The position numbers were made by a program, and so were the translations under genes. DNA of 64,000 nt from Candidatus Rhodoferax randersensis (GTDB lineage: Bacteria; Pseudomonadota; Gammaproteobacteria; Burkholderiales; Burkholderiaceae_C): positions 14,871 to 78,870 of the forward strand of contig JADKEH010000021.1 of the NCBI GenBank assembly GCA_016718155.1, given 5' to 3'. Shown here in pieces: positions 8,469 through 17,904 of this stretch. The stretch's first letter is position 1. Each line of letters begins with the position of its first letter. The notes under the pieces are model-generated. The model had not been told where the DNA came from. It did not search any database and worked only from the letters and a program-made list of their open reading frames with translations.

Positions 8469-9239
8469 ATGAAGTCATTGGGTCTTTTGCTTGTTGCGCT
8501 CATGCTCTGGTCTGGCCCGGCGGGTGCCGCCCCGAGCGCTGACGCCATCCTCGCCGCCAGCGATGCCATCCGCAATCCGGGGCGGCCATTCAGCGTGACC
8601 GTGACGTTGACCGAGTTTCAGGCCGGTGTGCAGATCGATACCAGCACGCTGATCAGTTACTCCCGTACCCAGCAACAGGGGGGGCAGTTTTCCAGCCTGA
8701 TTCGTTTTGTACTGCCGGCGCGGGATGCCGGCAAGTTGATGCTCAAGAACGGCAACGACATGTGGTTCTACGACCCCGTCGGCAAGGCAAGCGTGCGGCT
8801 GTCCCCGCAGCAGCGGCTGCTGGGGCAGGCTTCCAATGGCGATGTCGCAACGGTCAATCTGGCAAAGGACTACCGCGCCGAACTTGCGGGCGAGGAGGAG
8901 GTTCAGGACGGGGAGCGGCGCAAGCGCAAGGCCCACAAACTCGCGCTGACTGCGATTGCGCCGGAGGTGACCTACGCCACCATCGACATGTGGGTTGACG
9001 CAGAGAACAACCGGCCCATCAAGGCACGCTTCTACGCCGAGTCCTCGCGCCTGCTCAAGACCGCCTACTATCGCCGTTTTCAGCCTCAGTTAGGTGTTGA
9101 GCGGCCAACCGAGACGGTGATCATTGACGGCCTGAACCCTCAATCGGTCACGCTCATGCGTTTTTCCGACTATGTTGCCCGCAACATCCCCGACACGTGG
9201 ATGCAGCGAGATTTTCTGCCACGCTTCCAACCTGAGTAA
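8469..9239 (+). CDS. LolA-like outer membrane lipoprotein-sorting protein
   Basis: From the ATG at 8469 the protein has a signal peptide (MKSLGLLLVALMLWSGPAGA, cleavage after Ala) and a ~235-residue mature region with patterns of the LolA-like outer-membrane lipoprotein-sorting family: FSSLIRFVLPARDAGKLML, GNDMWFYDPVGK and ATIDMWVDAENNRPIKARFY. AGAAGG-like purines about 10 nt upstream favour this start over the in-frame ATG at 8448. Its place directly after a Lol-type ATPase and permease suggests a periplasmic carrier receiving a lipidic substrate from that complex. The substrate is unknown. Confidence 0.85.
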   Translation: MKSLGLLLVALMLWSGPAGAAPSADAILAASDAIRNPGRPFSVTVTLTEFQAGVQIDTSTLISYSRTQQQGGQFSSLIRFVLPARDAGKLMLKNGNDMWFYDPVGKASVRLSPQQRLLGQASNGDVATVNLAKDYRAELAGEEEVQDGERRKRKAHKLALTAIAPEVTYATIDMWVDAENNRPIKARFYAESSRLLKTAYYRRFQPQLGVERPTETVIIDGLNPQSVTLMRFSDYVARNIPDTWMQRDFLPRFQPE

Positions 9240-9243
9240 CCCT

Positions 9244-10519
9244 ATGCGTCGTCTTGCCCATTCCGTCCAATGTTCCATGGTTGCGATGGCTTTGATCCAG
9301 GCGGTACCCGCTTCGGCGCAAGACGCTGAACTGGACGCGTTGAACCTGCAAAGCGCGCCCGAAGCCGCTCCGCAGGCGGCCCGTGGCCCCAAATTCTTCG
9401 TCGAAGGTGCGATCGGCAACGCCAGCCAACGTTACCAGTCCCACAGCCGCGACATCGGTCGAGTGTCGCTGGATTTCTCCCATTCGGTTCGGCTGTCGCC
9501 AAGTTGGCGCGCCGTCCTGTCCGACCGGCTTGACCACGTCCACCCCACCGACGTTGGCGCCGACGCGACGGTAAACAGCCTGCGCGAGGCGTACCTGGGC
9601 TGGCAGCCTGAAGGGGGCAACACGGCGTTCGAGTTTGGTCGCATCAATTTGCGTTATGGCCCAGGCTATGGCTATAACCCCACGGACTTCTTCCGTGATG
9701 GCAGTTTGCGTGTCTTGACAACTGCTAACCCCTTTGCGCTGCGCGAAAACCGCCTTGGCACGGTCATGCTGCGTGCCCAGCACTTGTGGAGCAGCGGTTC
9801 GTTGTCGGCGGCCTATTCTCCAAAGTTGGCAAACCGGCCCAGTACCGAATGGTTGGAGCGCTGATTTTGGCGCCACCAACAACCGGGACCGTGCCCTGAT
9901 CGCACTGAGCACCCAGTTCTCGCAACGCGTCAGCAGCCAGGTGCTGGTCTACAAGGCGCAGGGCGACTCACCAACGGTTGGCGCCAGCGCGACCGCGTTG
10001 CTGTCCGATGCCGCAGTCGCCCATGTCGAGTGGTCTCGTGGCAGCGAACCCGACATGCTGAGCCGCGCCATGGGACTACCAGGCCCGGCTGCAGCCCGCA
10101 ACCGATTCGCCGGCGGCGTCAGCTACACCACGCTTGGCAAACTATCGATCACGGCCGAATACCAGTACAACGGCTTTGCACTCAGTCAGTCGAACTGGGC
10201 TGCTCTAGGGGCGACGGCGCCCGATGCCCAGGTGGCCTACCTGGTTCATGCGCAACGACTTCAGGAACTGGCGCCGCGTCAGGCCTATCTGATCTACCTG
10301 ACGCAAAAGGGCCTGGGTGTGAAGGACCTGGATCTGACCGCCTTCCTGCGGGTGAATGCGGACGACCACAGCCGCATGGCCTGGCTTGAGCTGCGCCGTC
10401 ACTGGCCAAGCTTTGACTTGGCGCTTCAATTCCAGCAGCACATGGGCCGCATCACCAGCGAATTCGGTGTGTTGCCTGATCGTCGCGTGGTGCAAGTGCT
10501 GGGTACGTATTACTTCTGA
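9244..10519 (+). pseudogene. outer membrane beta-barrel protein, one frameshift
   Basis: The first frame runs from 9244 with a signal peptide ending VPASA-QD, then alternating-polarity segments typical of beta strands (LRYGPGYGYNPTDFF), and stops after STEWLER at about 9864. The homologous continuation (WSADFGATNNRDRALI...) lies in the next frame from about 9850 and ends VVQVLGTYYF, with the terminal aromatic residue usual for barrels. A single-nucleotide indel near 9850 explains this. About 424 residues in total. It closes the four-gene ABC/LolA-like unit and is probably its outer-membrane partner. Whether the break is real or a sequencing error cannot be decided here. Confidence 0.65.
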
Positions 10520-10566
10520 CTGCCACGCTGGAGCGCGACCTCACCCCCAACCGACACGGCACGACG

Positions 10567-11709
10567 ATGGCAACCCCTCTATCGATTTGCATGGTCTCGG
10601 ACGATTTTCTGCCTGCCATGACAGGGGTAGGCACACACCTCAAACTGGTTGGGCCGGAACTGGTCCGCCGCGGTCACAGGGTCTGCGTGATGACCACGCG
10701 GCGCGTTGGGGAGCCTGAGGTTGAGCAGTGGGAAGGGGTCACCATTTACCGCGTGTTCACGCTCAAGGCCTACGGCTTCTATCAGGCCCTACCGTCTACT
10801 TCGAAGGTGCGCAGTATCTTAGAGATGGTGAAACCCGATCTGGTGCATCACCACTACGTTGGTTTCATGATGCGTCAGGTCTGCAGTGTGGCACTGGCGC
10901 GCAAGCTGCGCCAAGTGTCCACCTACCATTTTGGTCCGGAGGTGCTGACCCAGCCATTGCCCATGCGCCCGTTTCGCGGCCTGATTCGGCACTTGATGAA
11001 GAATTTCAACAACCGTTTCGATTTGGTCATCGCCCCGTCGAAGAACCTGGCCGTTCAAATAGCGCGAGAGGGGGTGCACACGCCGGTGCGCTACATCACC
11101 AACCCCGTGCAAAGGCCGCCCTTGGGTGTCGTGGCGGCCGAGCGTTCACCGGGCTTCACAGTCATGTATGCCGGGCGGCTTGGGCCAGAAAAGAATATTG
11201 GGTATTTGATCAGGGCTTTTGCCGCGCTGCTGAAGTCGGTGCCGGAGGCCGTCTTGTGGATCGCCGGGCGCGGACCGGAAGGGCCAACCCTGGAGAGTCT
11301 GTGTGCGAAGTTGGGGGTCAGTGACAGGGTTCAGTTTCTCGGGTTCCTGGACCACCCCACGCTGGCGCGGTACTACGCCGCTTGTGACGTATTTGTGCTG
11401 CCCTCGCTTCAGGAAGCACAGCCCTTGGTCGCCATGGAGGCCATGTGGTTTGGCCGCCCGGTGATCGTGACCAAGGCCATTGTGGCGGCGGAGGAGATGG
11501 TTGAGCACGGCCAAAACGGCTATATCGTTGATCCTGACTCGGTGGACGACCTGACGGCTCGACTCAGGACCTTGGCTGCAGAGCCGGCCACGCGCGCCGC
11601 CCAGGGTGAAGTCAGCCGCCAACGCGCCCGGGCCTATCAACCGGAACTGGTCGTGGACGCACTGGAAGCGGCCTACCGCGACGTTTTGGCCACGGGTGGT
11701 CATGGATAG
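10567..11709 (+). CDS. GT4 family glycosyltransferase
   Basis: The 380-residue protein has the GT-B two-domain layout. The N-terminal part begins ICMVSDDFLPAMTGVGTHL and holds VKPDLVHHHYVGF. The C-terminal domain has VMYAGRLGPEKNIGYLIRAF, the donor-site EX7E region (LPSLQEAQPLVAMEAMWFG) and GYIVDPDSVDDL. It transfers a sugar from an activated donor in the cytoplasm. The stop overlaps the PIG-L deacetylase start by 8 nt, so the two are co-translated; N-deacetylation of the newly added residue is a plausible link, though inferred. Confidence 0.88.
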   Translation: MATPLSICMVSDDFLPAMTGVGTHLKLVGPELVRRGHRVCVMTTRRVGEPEVEQWEGVTIYRVFTLKAYGFYQALPSTSKVRSILEMVKPDLVHHHYVGFMMRQVCSVALARKLRQVSTYHFGPEVLTQPLPMRPFRGLIRHLMKNFNNRFDLVIAPSKNLAVQIAREGVHTPVRYITNPVQRPPLGVVAAERSPGFTVMYAGRLGPEKNIGYLIRAFAALLKSVPEAVLWIAGRGPEGPTLESLCAKLGVSDRVQFLGFLDHPTLARYYAACDVFVLPSLQEAQPLVAMEAMWFGRPVIVTKAIVAAEEMVEHGQNGYIVDPDSVDDLTARLRTLAAEPATRAAQGEVSRQRARAYQPELVVDALEAAYRDVLATGGHG

Positions 11710-12649
11710 CTCCCCCTCCCGGGCGCCTTCGCGGGCGTATTACCGGGCAGTTTTCATTTCTCCGCACCTTGACGACGCGGTTTTCTCGTGCGGCGGCATG
11801 ATTGCGAAACTGGTCCGAGAGGGTCCGGTGCTGGTGCTAAACCTGTTTACCCGTTACTTGTCCGAAGTCAAGATTCGCGGTGTGGTGCTGGGGGAGGAGC
11901 GGTACCAGGAAGAAGCCGACGCGGCACGCTTTCTCGGGTTCGAATCTCGCTGTCTGGGCGAACTGGATGTTTCATTCCGACGGGACGCCTATCGCAAGCT
12001 GGGCAACATTTTCCGCCCGCCGGTGGCGGAGGATCTGGCTTGGCTGCCAACCTTGCGTCAAAAGGTCTTTGAGCTGCTCGCCGAACTGGACTACCAGCAG
12101 CTTTACGTGCCGCTGGGTATTGGCTGGCATGTGGACCATGTACTCACTCATCAGCTATTCGAGCCCTGGGCCGAGCGCAGCAATCTGCTCTATTACGAAG
12201 ACGCGCCGTATTGCTGCATTCCCCACAGTACGCGGTATCGACTCAATGAAGTGGGCGTTTACCCCTGTGCACCGGGCGACCTCAGTCTGGCACCGATGAA
12301 CGAGACACGCGCCTGGTGGCAGTCATCCATGGCGTATGCCAACACGGCGTTAATGAAGAACCTCAGGCCCTGGATCGTGCGTAAGTTTGCCATTCCGGTG
12401 GTGAGTTTCTACCTTCATCGGCTGATGGCACTGCATCGAAGCCATCCAGGCTCGTCCGCCAAACGCGGCATGGAGCCGCTGGTCATGCCCATTAACGAAG
12501 AATTTGACAGCAAAGTGGAAGCCATGTGCCTCTATCGCAGCCAGTTTAGGGAGTTCTTTGCTGACCGGGGGGACTGTGTCTCGACGCTGGCCGGCTATGG
12601 AAATTCCATTCGGCTTGGGTCGGGGCGGGTGGAGCGCTACTGGAAGTAG
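11702..12649 (+). CDS. PIG-L family deacetylase
   Basis: From the ATG at 11702 the 315-residue protein shows the zinc-site motif FISPHLDDAVFSCGG at residues ~17-31 and a second histidine region YVPLGIGWHVDHVLTHQL. These are features of PIG-L/LmbE enzymes, which deacetylate N-acetylglucosaminyl substrates. It overlaps the GT4 gene by 8 nt and probably removes an acetyl group from the sugar attached by that enzyme. An N-terminal extension to 11606 is excluded because it runs inside the GT4 gene and lacks family similarity. Confidence 0.85.
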   Translation: MDSSPSRAPSRAYYRAVFISPHLDDAVFSCGGMIAKLVREGPVLVLNLFTRYLSEVKIRGVVLGEERYQEEADAARFLGFESRCLGELDVSFRRDAYRKLGNIFRPPVAEDLAWLPTLRQKVFELLAELDYQQLYVPLGIGWHVDHVLTHQLFEPWAERSNLLYYEDAPYCCIPHSTRYRLNEVGVYPCAPGDLSLAPMNETRAWWQSSMAYANTALMKNLRPWIVRKFAIPVVSFYLHRLMALHRSHPGSSAKRGMEPLVMPINEEFDSKVEAMCLYRSQFREFFADRGDCVSTLAGYGNSIRLGSGRVERYWK

Positions 12650-12704
12650 CCGGCGACCGGGCTTAACGGGCGCTGGTGCCTGCGGATTGGTCTCCAAAAT
12701 GAGT

Positions 12705-12738
12705 ATGGCCGCCCCAGCAAACCTGCCGGCGCGGCCAT
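12705..12738. terminator. possible bidirectional terminator hairpin
   Basis: The inverted repeat ATGGCCGC (12705-12712) and GCGGCCAT (12731-12738) lies between the convergent deacetylase and PEP-CTERM genes. There is no clear T tract on either side, so this is a weak call. Confidence 0.35.
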
Positions 12739-12773
12739 TGAACTCAGCGTTATCTAAGATCTAAGCGATCTGA

Positions 12774-13601
12774 TTACTGTTGCTTGCGGCGACGGCCAAC
12801 CCAACCCAGGGAGGCCAAGGCCAAGCCAAACAAGGCAATAGAGCCTGGCTCGGGAACCAGCGCTGCGTTGATTTCAATGTTAAACACGGCAGTCGTGGCC
12901 AAATTCTCAGACGTCTCGAATCCACGGCAGCCGTTGGCAGCACCAGCCGCAGCGCAAGCTGCATTCGACAGTGGGCCGAAACCAGCACCAGTAAAACTAA
13001 CGAAGTATTCCCAGGCTTGGTCCGGACCGGGACCGTCCATGTCCGGCACGATAAACGAGAAGTTGGCGGTCTCGCTATCGATTACAAAAATGTCGGCACA
13101 ACCGGCAGCCGTGTTTATCCCGGTATTTTGTGCTTGCCCATTGGCACACAGCACACCCACACCAGGGTTGTTAGGCGTCTCGATGAACCTCACATGGAAA
13201 GTAATGGAGCCAGGAAGAGCGCCGGTGTCTCCTGCTGGGTTGAGCAGCAGCGTGGAGAAGATATCAACCGAACTCAAAGTCGGGGCTTGGATTGGGAAGT
13301 TGAGGTGTGTGATCCAGGTGGTCGGTGTCACAGCACCGAGGGCAACCGTCTGCAAAGGAGCGTTCACGATATCCAAGCCGCTTTGAACACCGGCAGAAAT
13401 TGGCGTGCCCCAGCGCAAACTCAGATCGCCATTGCTGAGAACCGGATTTGGGAAGACGTTGCCGCCAGGAACAACCGTCAGCGGGTCAAACACGGCGGTA
13501 TCGGTCACGTCCCAGAAAGGGATGTAAGTTGCCTGAGCGGCGCCCGCAGCGAGCGCGACAAACACGGCCGCAGCGGTGCGAATCAGTTTGAGAGTTTTCA
13601 T
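12774..13601 (-). CDS. THxN-type PEP-CTERM sorting-domain protein
   Basis: The 275-residue protein has a signal peptide (MKTLKLIRTAAAVFVALAAG...AQA) and a C-terminal PEP-CTERM tail: VPEPGSIALFGLALASLGW followed by the basic cluster GRRRKQQ. The middle contains LRWGTP and ITHLNFPI, matching the THxN subgroup of PEP-CTERM proteins. Such proteins are cleaved at the PEP motif by exosortase; the XrtA gene at 27.7 kb is the obvious partner. The start at 13601 is supported by AAGGAG eight bases upstream; the longer frame to 13724 is not. Paired cysteines (ACAAAGAANGC, VLCANG) suggest disulfides. Function of the mature protein is unknown; it may be anchored in or released into the exopolysaccharide. 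Confidence 0.9.
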   Translation of the reverse strand: MKTLKLIRTAAAVFVALAAGAAQATYIPFWDVTDTAVFDPLTVVPGGNVFPNPVLSNGDLSLRWGTPISAGVQSGLDIVNAPLQTVALGAVTPTTWITHLNFPIQAPTLSSVDIFSTLLLNPAGDTGALPGSITFHVRFIETPNNPGVGVLCANGQAQNTGINTAAGCADIFVIDSETANFSFIVPDMDGPGPDQAWEYFVSFTGAGFGPLSNAACAAAGAANGCRGFETSENLATTAVFNIEINAALVPEPGSIALFGLALASLGWVGRRRKQQ

Positions 13602-13886
13602 TGAATGCTCCTTGAAATCGACAGAAATTACTTGAGGACTTGACTGCCAGTACTGACAATCTTCCACTTGCACAAAGACATATGCACGGTCCGTGCCAGA
13701 ATTTCTGTCCTTCAAGCAAATCAATGACTTACGAGGTTATTGAACAAAGACCTGGGAGCCCGGCCGGTCCAACTGGAAAGAATCCTGACAGTCAGGCGTA
13801 TAGTCAGCGGCACAAGGGATCGGCGGGCTTGGCGCGGCCGCCGCGATTCGTTAGCCACATCCAACCCAGTCCGGCTGGGCTCCACC
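13602..13886. promoter_or_regulatory. divergent intergenic region
   Basis: This 285-base gap separates the minus-strand PEP-CTERM gene from the plus-strand EamA-like gene and must carry a promoter for each. It has a lower GC content near 13640-13740, but I cannot assign -35/-10 boxes or operators with confidence. Confidence 0.35.
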
Positions 13887-14731
13887 ATGACAGTGGTCTT
13901 GATCACGCTCGCTGCAACCTTGCTGATTCAGTTGGGCTATTTCCTTTGGAAGCTCTCCGCCGATGGCCAACCCAAGATCGGCGGTGCTCCGGCTTTGCAG
14001 GTGATGCGTGCCATGGTGACCGACTGGCGCTGGATGCTGGGCTTTGCCGCCACCAGCGTCGGGTGGGTGCTGTTTGTGCAAGCCACTGCCTTGGGGACAT
14101 CAGCCTGGTGCAGCCACTGATGTCCGCCGGTGACCTGTTGCTGGTGGTTCTGGCCGTCGTCATTCTCAAGGAGCGTCTGGTCCGGATCGAATGGGCCGGC
14201 GTTTTGTTGACCGTACTGGGTGCAGTTGCGCTTGCGCTGGAGGCTGAGGACTCGAAGACCTTGAGCTTCGGTGGCACACGCCTGGTGGTATTGCTCGCCT
14301 GCGCCGTCCTGGCCGGGTGCGCCATGCTGTGGGCCAACAGACGGTCTCGCCGACCAGAGGTTCTGCTCGCTCTGGTTGTGGGGCTGTGCTTCGGCGCGGG
14401 CTCGGTGCTGACAAAGGCCTTGACAGTCGAGTCTTCAGTACCGGGACAATCCGTCGTCTCCTGGGCGATTCTGCTCAATCCCCTGCTGCTGGCCGTGGTG
14501 CTGGCCAATGTGCTCGGACTGGTATTGCTCCAGGCGGCTTTTCAGCGCGGCCGGGCGTCGGTGATTGTGCCGCTGCAACTTGCCATGGCCAACGGCATCA
14601 CCGTGCTGGCGGGGATCGCGATCTTTGGGGAGCACATCACCACGCTACGCGCGGGTGGCATCGTGCTGATCGTGGGGGGCACCGCCTTGCTCCACCTCAA
14701 GTCTTCATCAGCCCAGAAAGGTCCAGCCTGA
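13887..14731 (+). pseudogene. EamA/DMT family membrane transporter, one frameshift
   Basis: The first frame starts MTVVLITLAATLLIQ and holds two or three membrane segments up to FVQATALG. It then runs into a stop near 14120. The continuation GDISLVQPLMSAGDLLLVVL through TLRAGGIVLIVGGTALLHL lies in another frame from about 14096. Together they give a ~280-residue, ten-helix-like EamA protein. The break falls in a GGGG/GGG run near 14093-14096 and is explained by one missing G. The family exports small metabolites or flips lipid-linked aminosugars. The substrate here is unknown. Confidence 0.7.
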
Positions 14732-15768
14732 TTGAGCGACTGTGGGGCAACTGCGAGACACCCACCCGGGCGAAGAACCCAAAATCGTCGCTTGGCGTCG
14801 CGTGAACAATTCGCTCGAAATTGGCTGCCACTTCAAGTGCCTGTTCGCCCATTTGCGGCGCGGTCGAAAAGCGCCGCCCGGCGCGGGCATACCATCGAAA
14901 GATGACTGGCGTCATCTGCGGTTGCAGGTGCAGACCCTGGTGTGTCGCCGTCAGCCAGATGCGCTGCACGGCCATGCCGAGGTCGATCCAGTCGTCCAGC
15001 TTTGCGGGGGGTGCTTTGGGCGCACCAGCACGTGCGCGGCGCAGCGCAAGCCGGGCAGCAGGTCGAGCTGAATGCGGGGGGCGACGGTGCCCAGCAGGTA
15101 GCGGTTGAAAAACTCCACTCGGGCCCAGCTTTGCATCACCCACTGCATCAGCCGGGCAGTGGCCGGATCAACCCCCACCGCCTGCTCTGGAATGCGGTCC
15201 TTGCTGAAGCGAGCCTTCCACTCAATGACTGCCTTGTGGACGGGGAACGCTTCCGGACACGTCAGCCGGATCCGGGCGCTGTCCCACAACAGCCCAGCCA
15301 CTTGTCGGCGTTCACCGGGCGACTCGAAGATTTGAAGGCTGAAGCTCGTCACCGGCCGCCTCCATCAGTGCTTGCCGCTGCATCGTGGTGAGTGCCGTGG
15401 TCTTCATAGGCCGGCGTTGCACGGTACGGGTTTCAATGCAGTCATACAGCGGGTCCCGCACCAGGGCAGGGTCGCTCACCAGCATCACGTCGTAGATCGG
15501 GTTGCGATGCTCACCTTGCGACGCAACCGTCCACGTAGTCTTCAGGCCGACGCCGGACGCGGCAATGCGCAGGGTTTCCAGCAGCGCGCCATGGGCGATG
15601 TGGCTCGGGTGGCCGTCATAGTCATAGAGAACGTGGTCACGTGTGTCAAACCCATGGACTCGGATATGGTGGTCGTCCACGACTTCAAAGCGCCACGGTT
15701 GGGTGTTGTCGCCACTCTGGGGCCCAACGGGCGAGGTCGAGAATGCGGGTCAAGGTGTCGCGGCTCAC
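14697..15768 (-). pseudogene. nitroreductase-like flavoprotein, three frameshifts
   Basis: Starting at a GTG at 15768 (AGGAG just upstream), the protein reads DTLTRILDLARWAP, then shifts frame near 15722 to SGDNTQPWRFEVVDDHHI, the FMN-binding N terminus of nitroreductase-like proteins. It shifts again near 15345 (to SFSLQIFESPGERRQVAGLL) and near 15015 in a C run (to KAPPAKLDDWIDLGMAVQRI), ending at 14697. The joined ~355-residue protein resembles nitroreductases found next to or fused with ThiF-like adenylyltransferases, and the divergent neighbour at 15947 is one. The last bases overlap the convergent EamA gene. With three indels it cannot be translated as written. Confidence 0.65.
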
Positions 15769-15946
15769 GGGAATCTCCTGACGAAAGAACGAGGGAGCGA
15801 ATGCCGGTTCTGCGGGTGAACGCGCAGGCGCAACCGCAGTCAGATGTCCATCTCACCTTACCATACAGGTGCGACTCAGGTGCCAACGGGATGGGCACGC
15901 GCTTCACGCCGGGGCACAATGCCATTTTTCGCTGCCTGAGGTGTCC

Positions 15947-16825
15947 ATGACAGACCCAATCGCTTTTGACTACGATAGCGCCTTCTCGCGCAACATCGGC
16001 TGGGTTACGCAGAGTGAACAGGCCATATTGAAGAAATCGCGTGTCGCGATTGCCGGGTTGGGTGGAGTCGGCGGCGCCCACTTGCTGACCCTTGCGCGCC
16101 TTGGGATCAGTCATTTCAACATCGCTGATTTTGATGATTTTGACGTGCACAACCTGAACCGTCAGGCCGGTGCCTTCATGCCGTTCATGGGTCAGCCCAA
16201 AATCGATACCGTGGCCAAATTGGCGCTTGACATCAATCCCGACATGGATTTGCGTCGATTCCCACAGGGTGTCAAGCCAGAAAACATCGATGAATTCTTG
16301 CGGGATGTGGATGTCTATGTCGATGGTTTGGATTTCTTTGCCCTGCCAGCGCGCCGAATGGTATTTGCGAAATGCCGCGAAAAAGGCATTGCCGCGTTAA
16401 CTGCCGCGCCGCTTGGCATGGGCACCGCATTTCTTTACTTCAGTCCCACCGGCATGAGCTTCGAAGACTACTTCAAGGTCGACGGACATGAGCCTCAGGA
16501 GCAATACGCTCGCTTCATTGCGGGCCTGTCGCCGGCGATGGTGCAACGCGATTACCTGGTTGCGCCAGAGGCGGTCAATTTCAGCGAAAAACGTGGCCCG
16601 TCAACGGTCATGGCCTGTGACCTGTGCGCCGGGGTGATGGGAACTTCCGTGTTGAAGGTGCTGCTCGGCAGGGGAACCATCAAGGCAGCGCCGTGGGGCA
16701 TGCACTTCGACGCCTACCATCAGAAGTTGAAACTGACCTGGCGCCCGTTTGGCAATTCCAACCCTCTGCAGCAACTGCTGCTGAAGTTCATCCGGCCCAA
16801 GCTTCGGGGAAGGTCTGACGCTTGA
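15947..16825 (+). CDS. ThiF/MoeB/E1-like adenylyltransferase family protein
   Basis: The 292-residue protein carries the nucleotide-binding motif VAIAGLGGVGGAHLLTLAR at about 32-50, then FNIADFDDFDVHNLNRQ with the Asp/Asn/Arg set used for ATP, and a later Cys pair (MACDLCAGVMG). These are hallmarks of the E1-like superfamily, which adenylates the C terminus of a ubiquitin-like protein or small substrate. The start at 15947 follows family N termini; the frame is open further upstream. No ThiS/MoaD-like partner or E2-like gene is visible nearby. The divergent nitroreductase-like gene probably works with it. The reaction is unknown. Confidence 0.82.
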   Translation: MTDPIAFDYDSAFSRNIGWVTQSEQAILKKSRVAIAGLGGVGGAHLLTLARLGISHFNIADFDDFDVHNLNRQAGAFMPFMGQPKIDTVAKLALDINPDMDLRRFPQGVKPENIDEFLRDVDVYVDGLDFFALPARRMVFAKCREKGIAALTAAPLGMGTAFLYFSPTGMSFEDYFKVDGHEPQEQYARFIAGLSPAMVQRDYLVAPEAVNFSEKRGPSTVMACDLCAGVMGTSVLKVLLGRGTIKAAPWGMHFDAYHQKLKLTWRPFGNSNPLQQLLLKFIRPKLRGRSDA

Positions 16826-16998
16826 GCTGATGCGAATTGACTGCCCGGACAGTCCCCAAAAACAGGTGCGAAATCACTGCGCATCATGAGTCGCCAATTG
16901 CCATAGACCCCGACACGACCCCGACCCGTTTGGGCAAATGCGTTATATTCCGACCGAAATCGGGGAAGTTGATTGACCGTTCGTCTAGGGGGTACCTT

Positions 16999-17634
16999 GT
17001 GAAGAGTTTTTATAGCACTTTCTGGTCTGGTGTTGGCCGGGCCTTCGTCCTTGCAGCGGGTCTGGTCGTGGCTGGCTGTGCCAGTACCTCCTCCAGTTTC
17101 CCCCCTGCGCCGACCTCGGCTGCGACACCCGGCTACAACTATATCGTCGGGCCAGGCGATACGCTCAATATCATCGTCTGGCGCAATCCCGAACTGTCCA
17201 TGTCCGTGCCGGTGCGCCCTGATGGCAAACTGTCCACCCCACTGGTGGATGAGTTGGTTGCGCAAGGCAAGACCTCTATCGAGATCGCCCGTGACGTCGA
17301 GAAAGCCCTGTCAAAACTGGTGCGCGACCCGGTCGTTACCGTGATCGTGACCAGCTTCGTTGGCCCGTATAGTGAGCAAATCCGCGTGGTGGGTGAAGCG
17401 GCCAAACCTCAGTTCTTGCCCTACAAACAGAAGATGACCCTGCTTGATGTGATGATTGCGGTGGGCGGTTTGACCGACTTTGCCGACGGCAACGCAGCGT
17501 CGATCGTGCGGGCGTCCGAGGGCGACAAGCGCTACTCGGTGCGCATCAGGGATCTGATCAAACGCGGCGATATTTCGGCCAACGTCGAAATGAAGCCGGG
17601 CGACGTCATCATCATTCCCCAGGGCTGGTTCTGA
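16999..17634 (+). CDS. XrtA-associated polysaccharide export lipoprotein (Wza-like)
   Basis: From a GTG at 16999 preceded by AGGGGGT, the 211-residue protein has a lipoprotein signal (LVVAGCAS, lipobox Cys27), then the Poly_export domain (YIVGPGDTLNIIVWRNPELS, RPDGKLSTPLVDELVAQGKT) and a SLBB-like domain (RVVGEAAKPQFLPYKQKMTLLDVMIAVGG). It is shorter than classical Wza, as usual for exosortase-locus export proteins. It would form the periplasmic/outer-membrane part of the export channel with the chain-length protein at 17.9 kb. The open frame back to 16837 is not needed. Confidence 0.92.
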   Translation: MKSFYSTFWSGVGRAFVLAAGLVVAGCASTSSSFPPAPTSAATPGYNYIVGPGDTLNIIVWRNPELSMSVPVRPDGKLSTPLVDELVAQGKTSIEIARDVEKALSKLVRDPVVTVIVTSFVGPYSEQIRVVGEAAKPQFLPYKQKMTLLDVMIAVGGLTDFADGNAASIVRASEGDKRYSVRIRDLIKRGDISANVEMKPGDVIIIPQGWF

Positions 17635-17683
17635 ACAAACATACAGAGCGCGCACGCCCCATGCGATCAAAAGACTGCGGTAG

Positions 17684-17853
17684 CATGGATTGCCGCGCTG
17701 CGCTTTCCTTGAACCCGTCGTCATTGCGAACGAAGTGAAGCAATCCATGACCCCAAAACACGTGGATCGCCGCGGCCTGTGGCCTCGCGATGACGATACG
17801 GCTTTAAGGTCCGCGTGCGGTTCCGACCCGGAACTGGAGGCTCGCAATGACGG
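17684..17853. repeat. dispersed palindromic repeat cluster, copy A
   Basis: Contains the units tcattgcgaacgaagtgaag, gtggatcgccgcggcctgtg with its inverted partner cctcgcgatgacg, and a right end ggaggctcgcaatgacgg. The same units, in both orientations, recur at 24.2, 26.3 and 30.7 kb. The unit ends attgcga/tcgcaat are inverted, so RNA from it can form stem-loops. It fills the gap between the export lipoprotein and chain-length genes. Confidence 0.8.
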
Positions 17854-17904
17854 TCGTGGTCCGGTTGCAGTAGCGGCCCCCCTTGAACAAAGAGACTGCC
17901 TCGA

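Noticed and set aside
14697..16825. ThiF-like plus nitroreductase as a thiazole/oxazole-modified peptide cluster
   Set aside because: No YcaO-type protein and no short precursor peptide are visible within the window, so the two genes alone do not make such a cluster.
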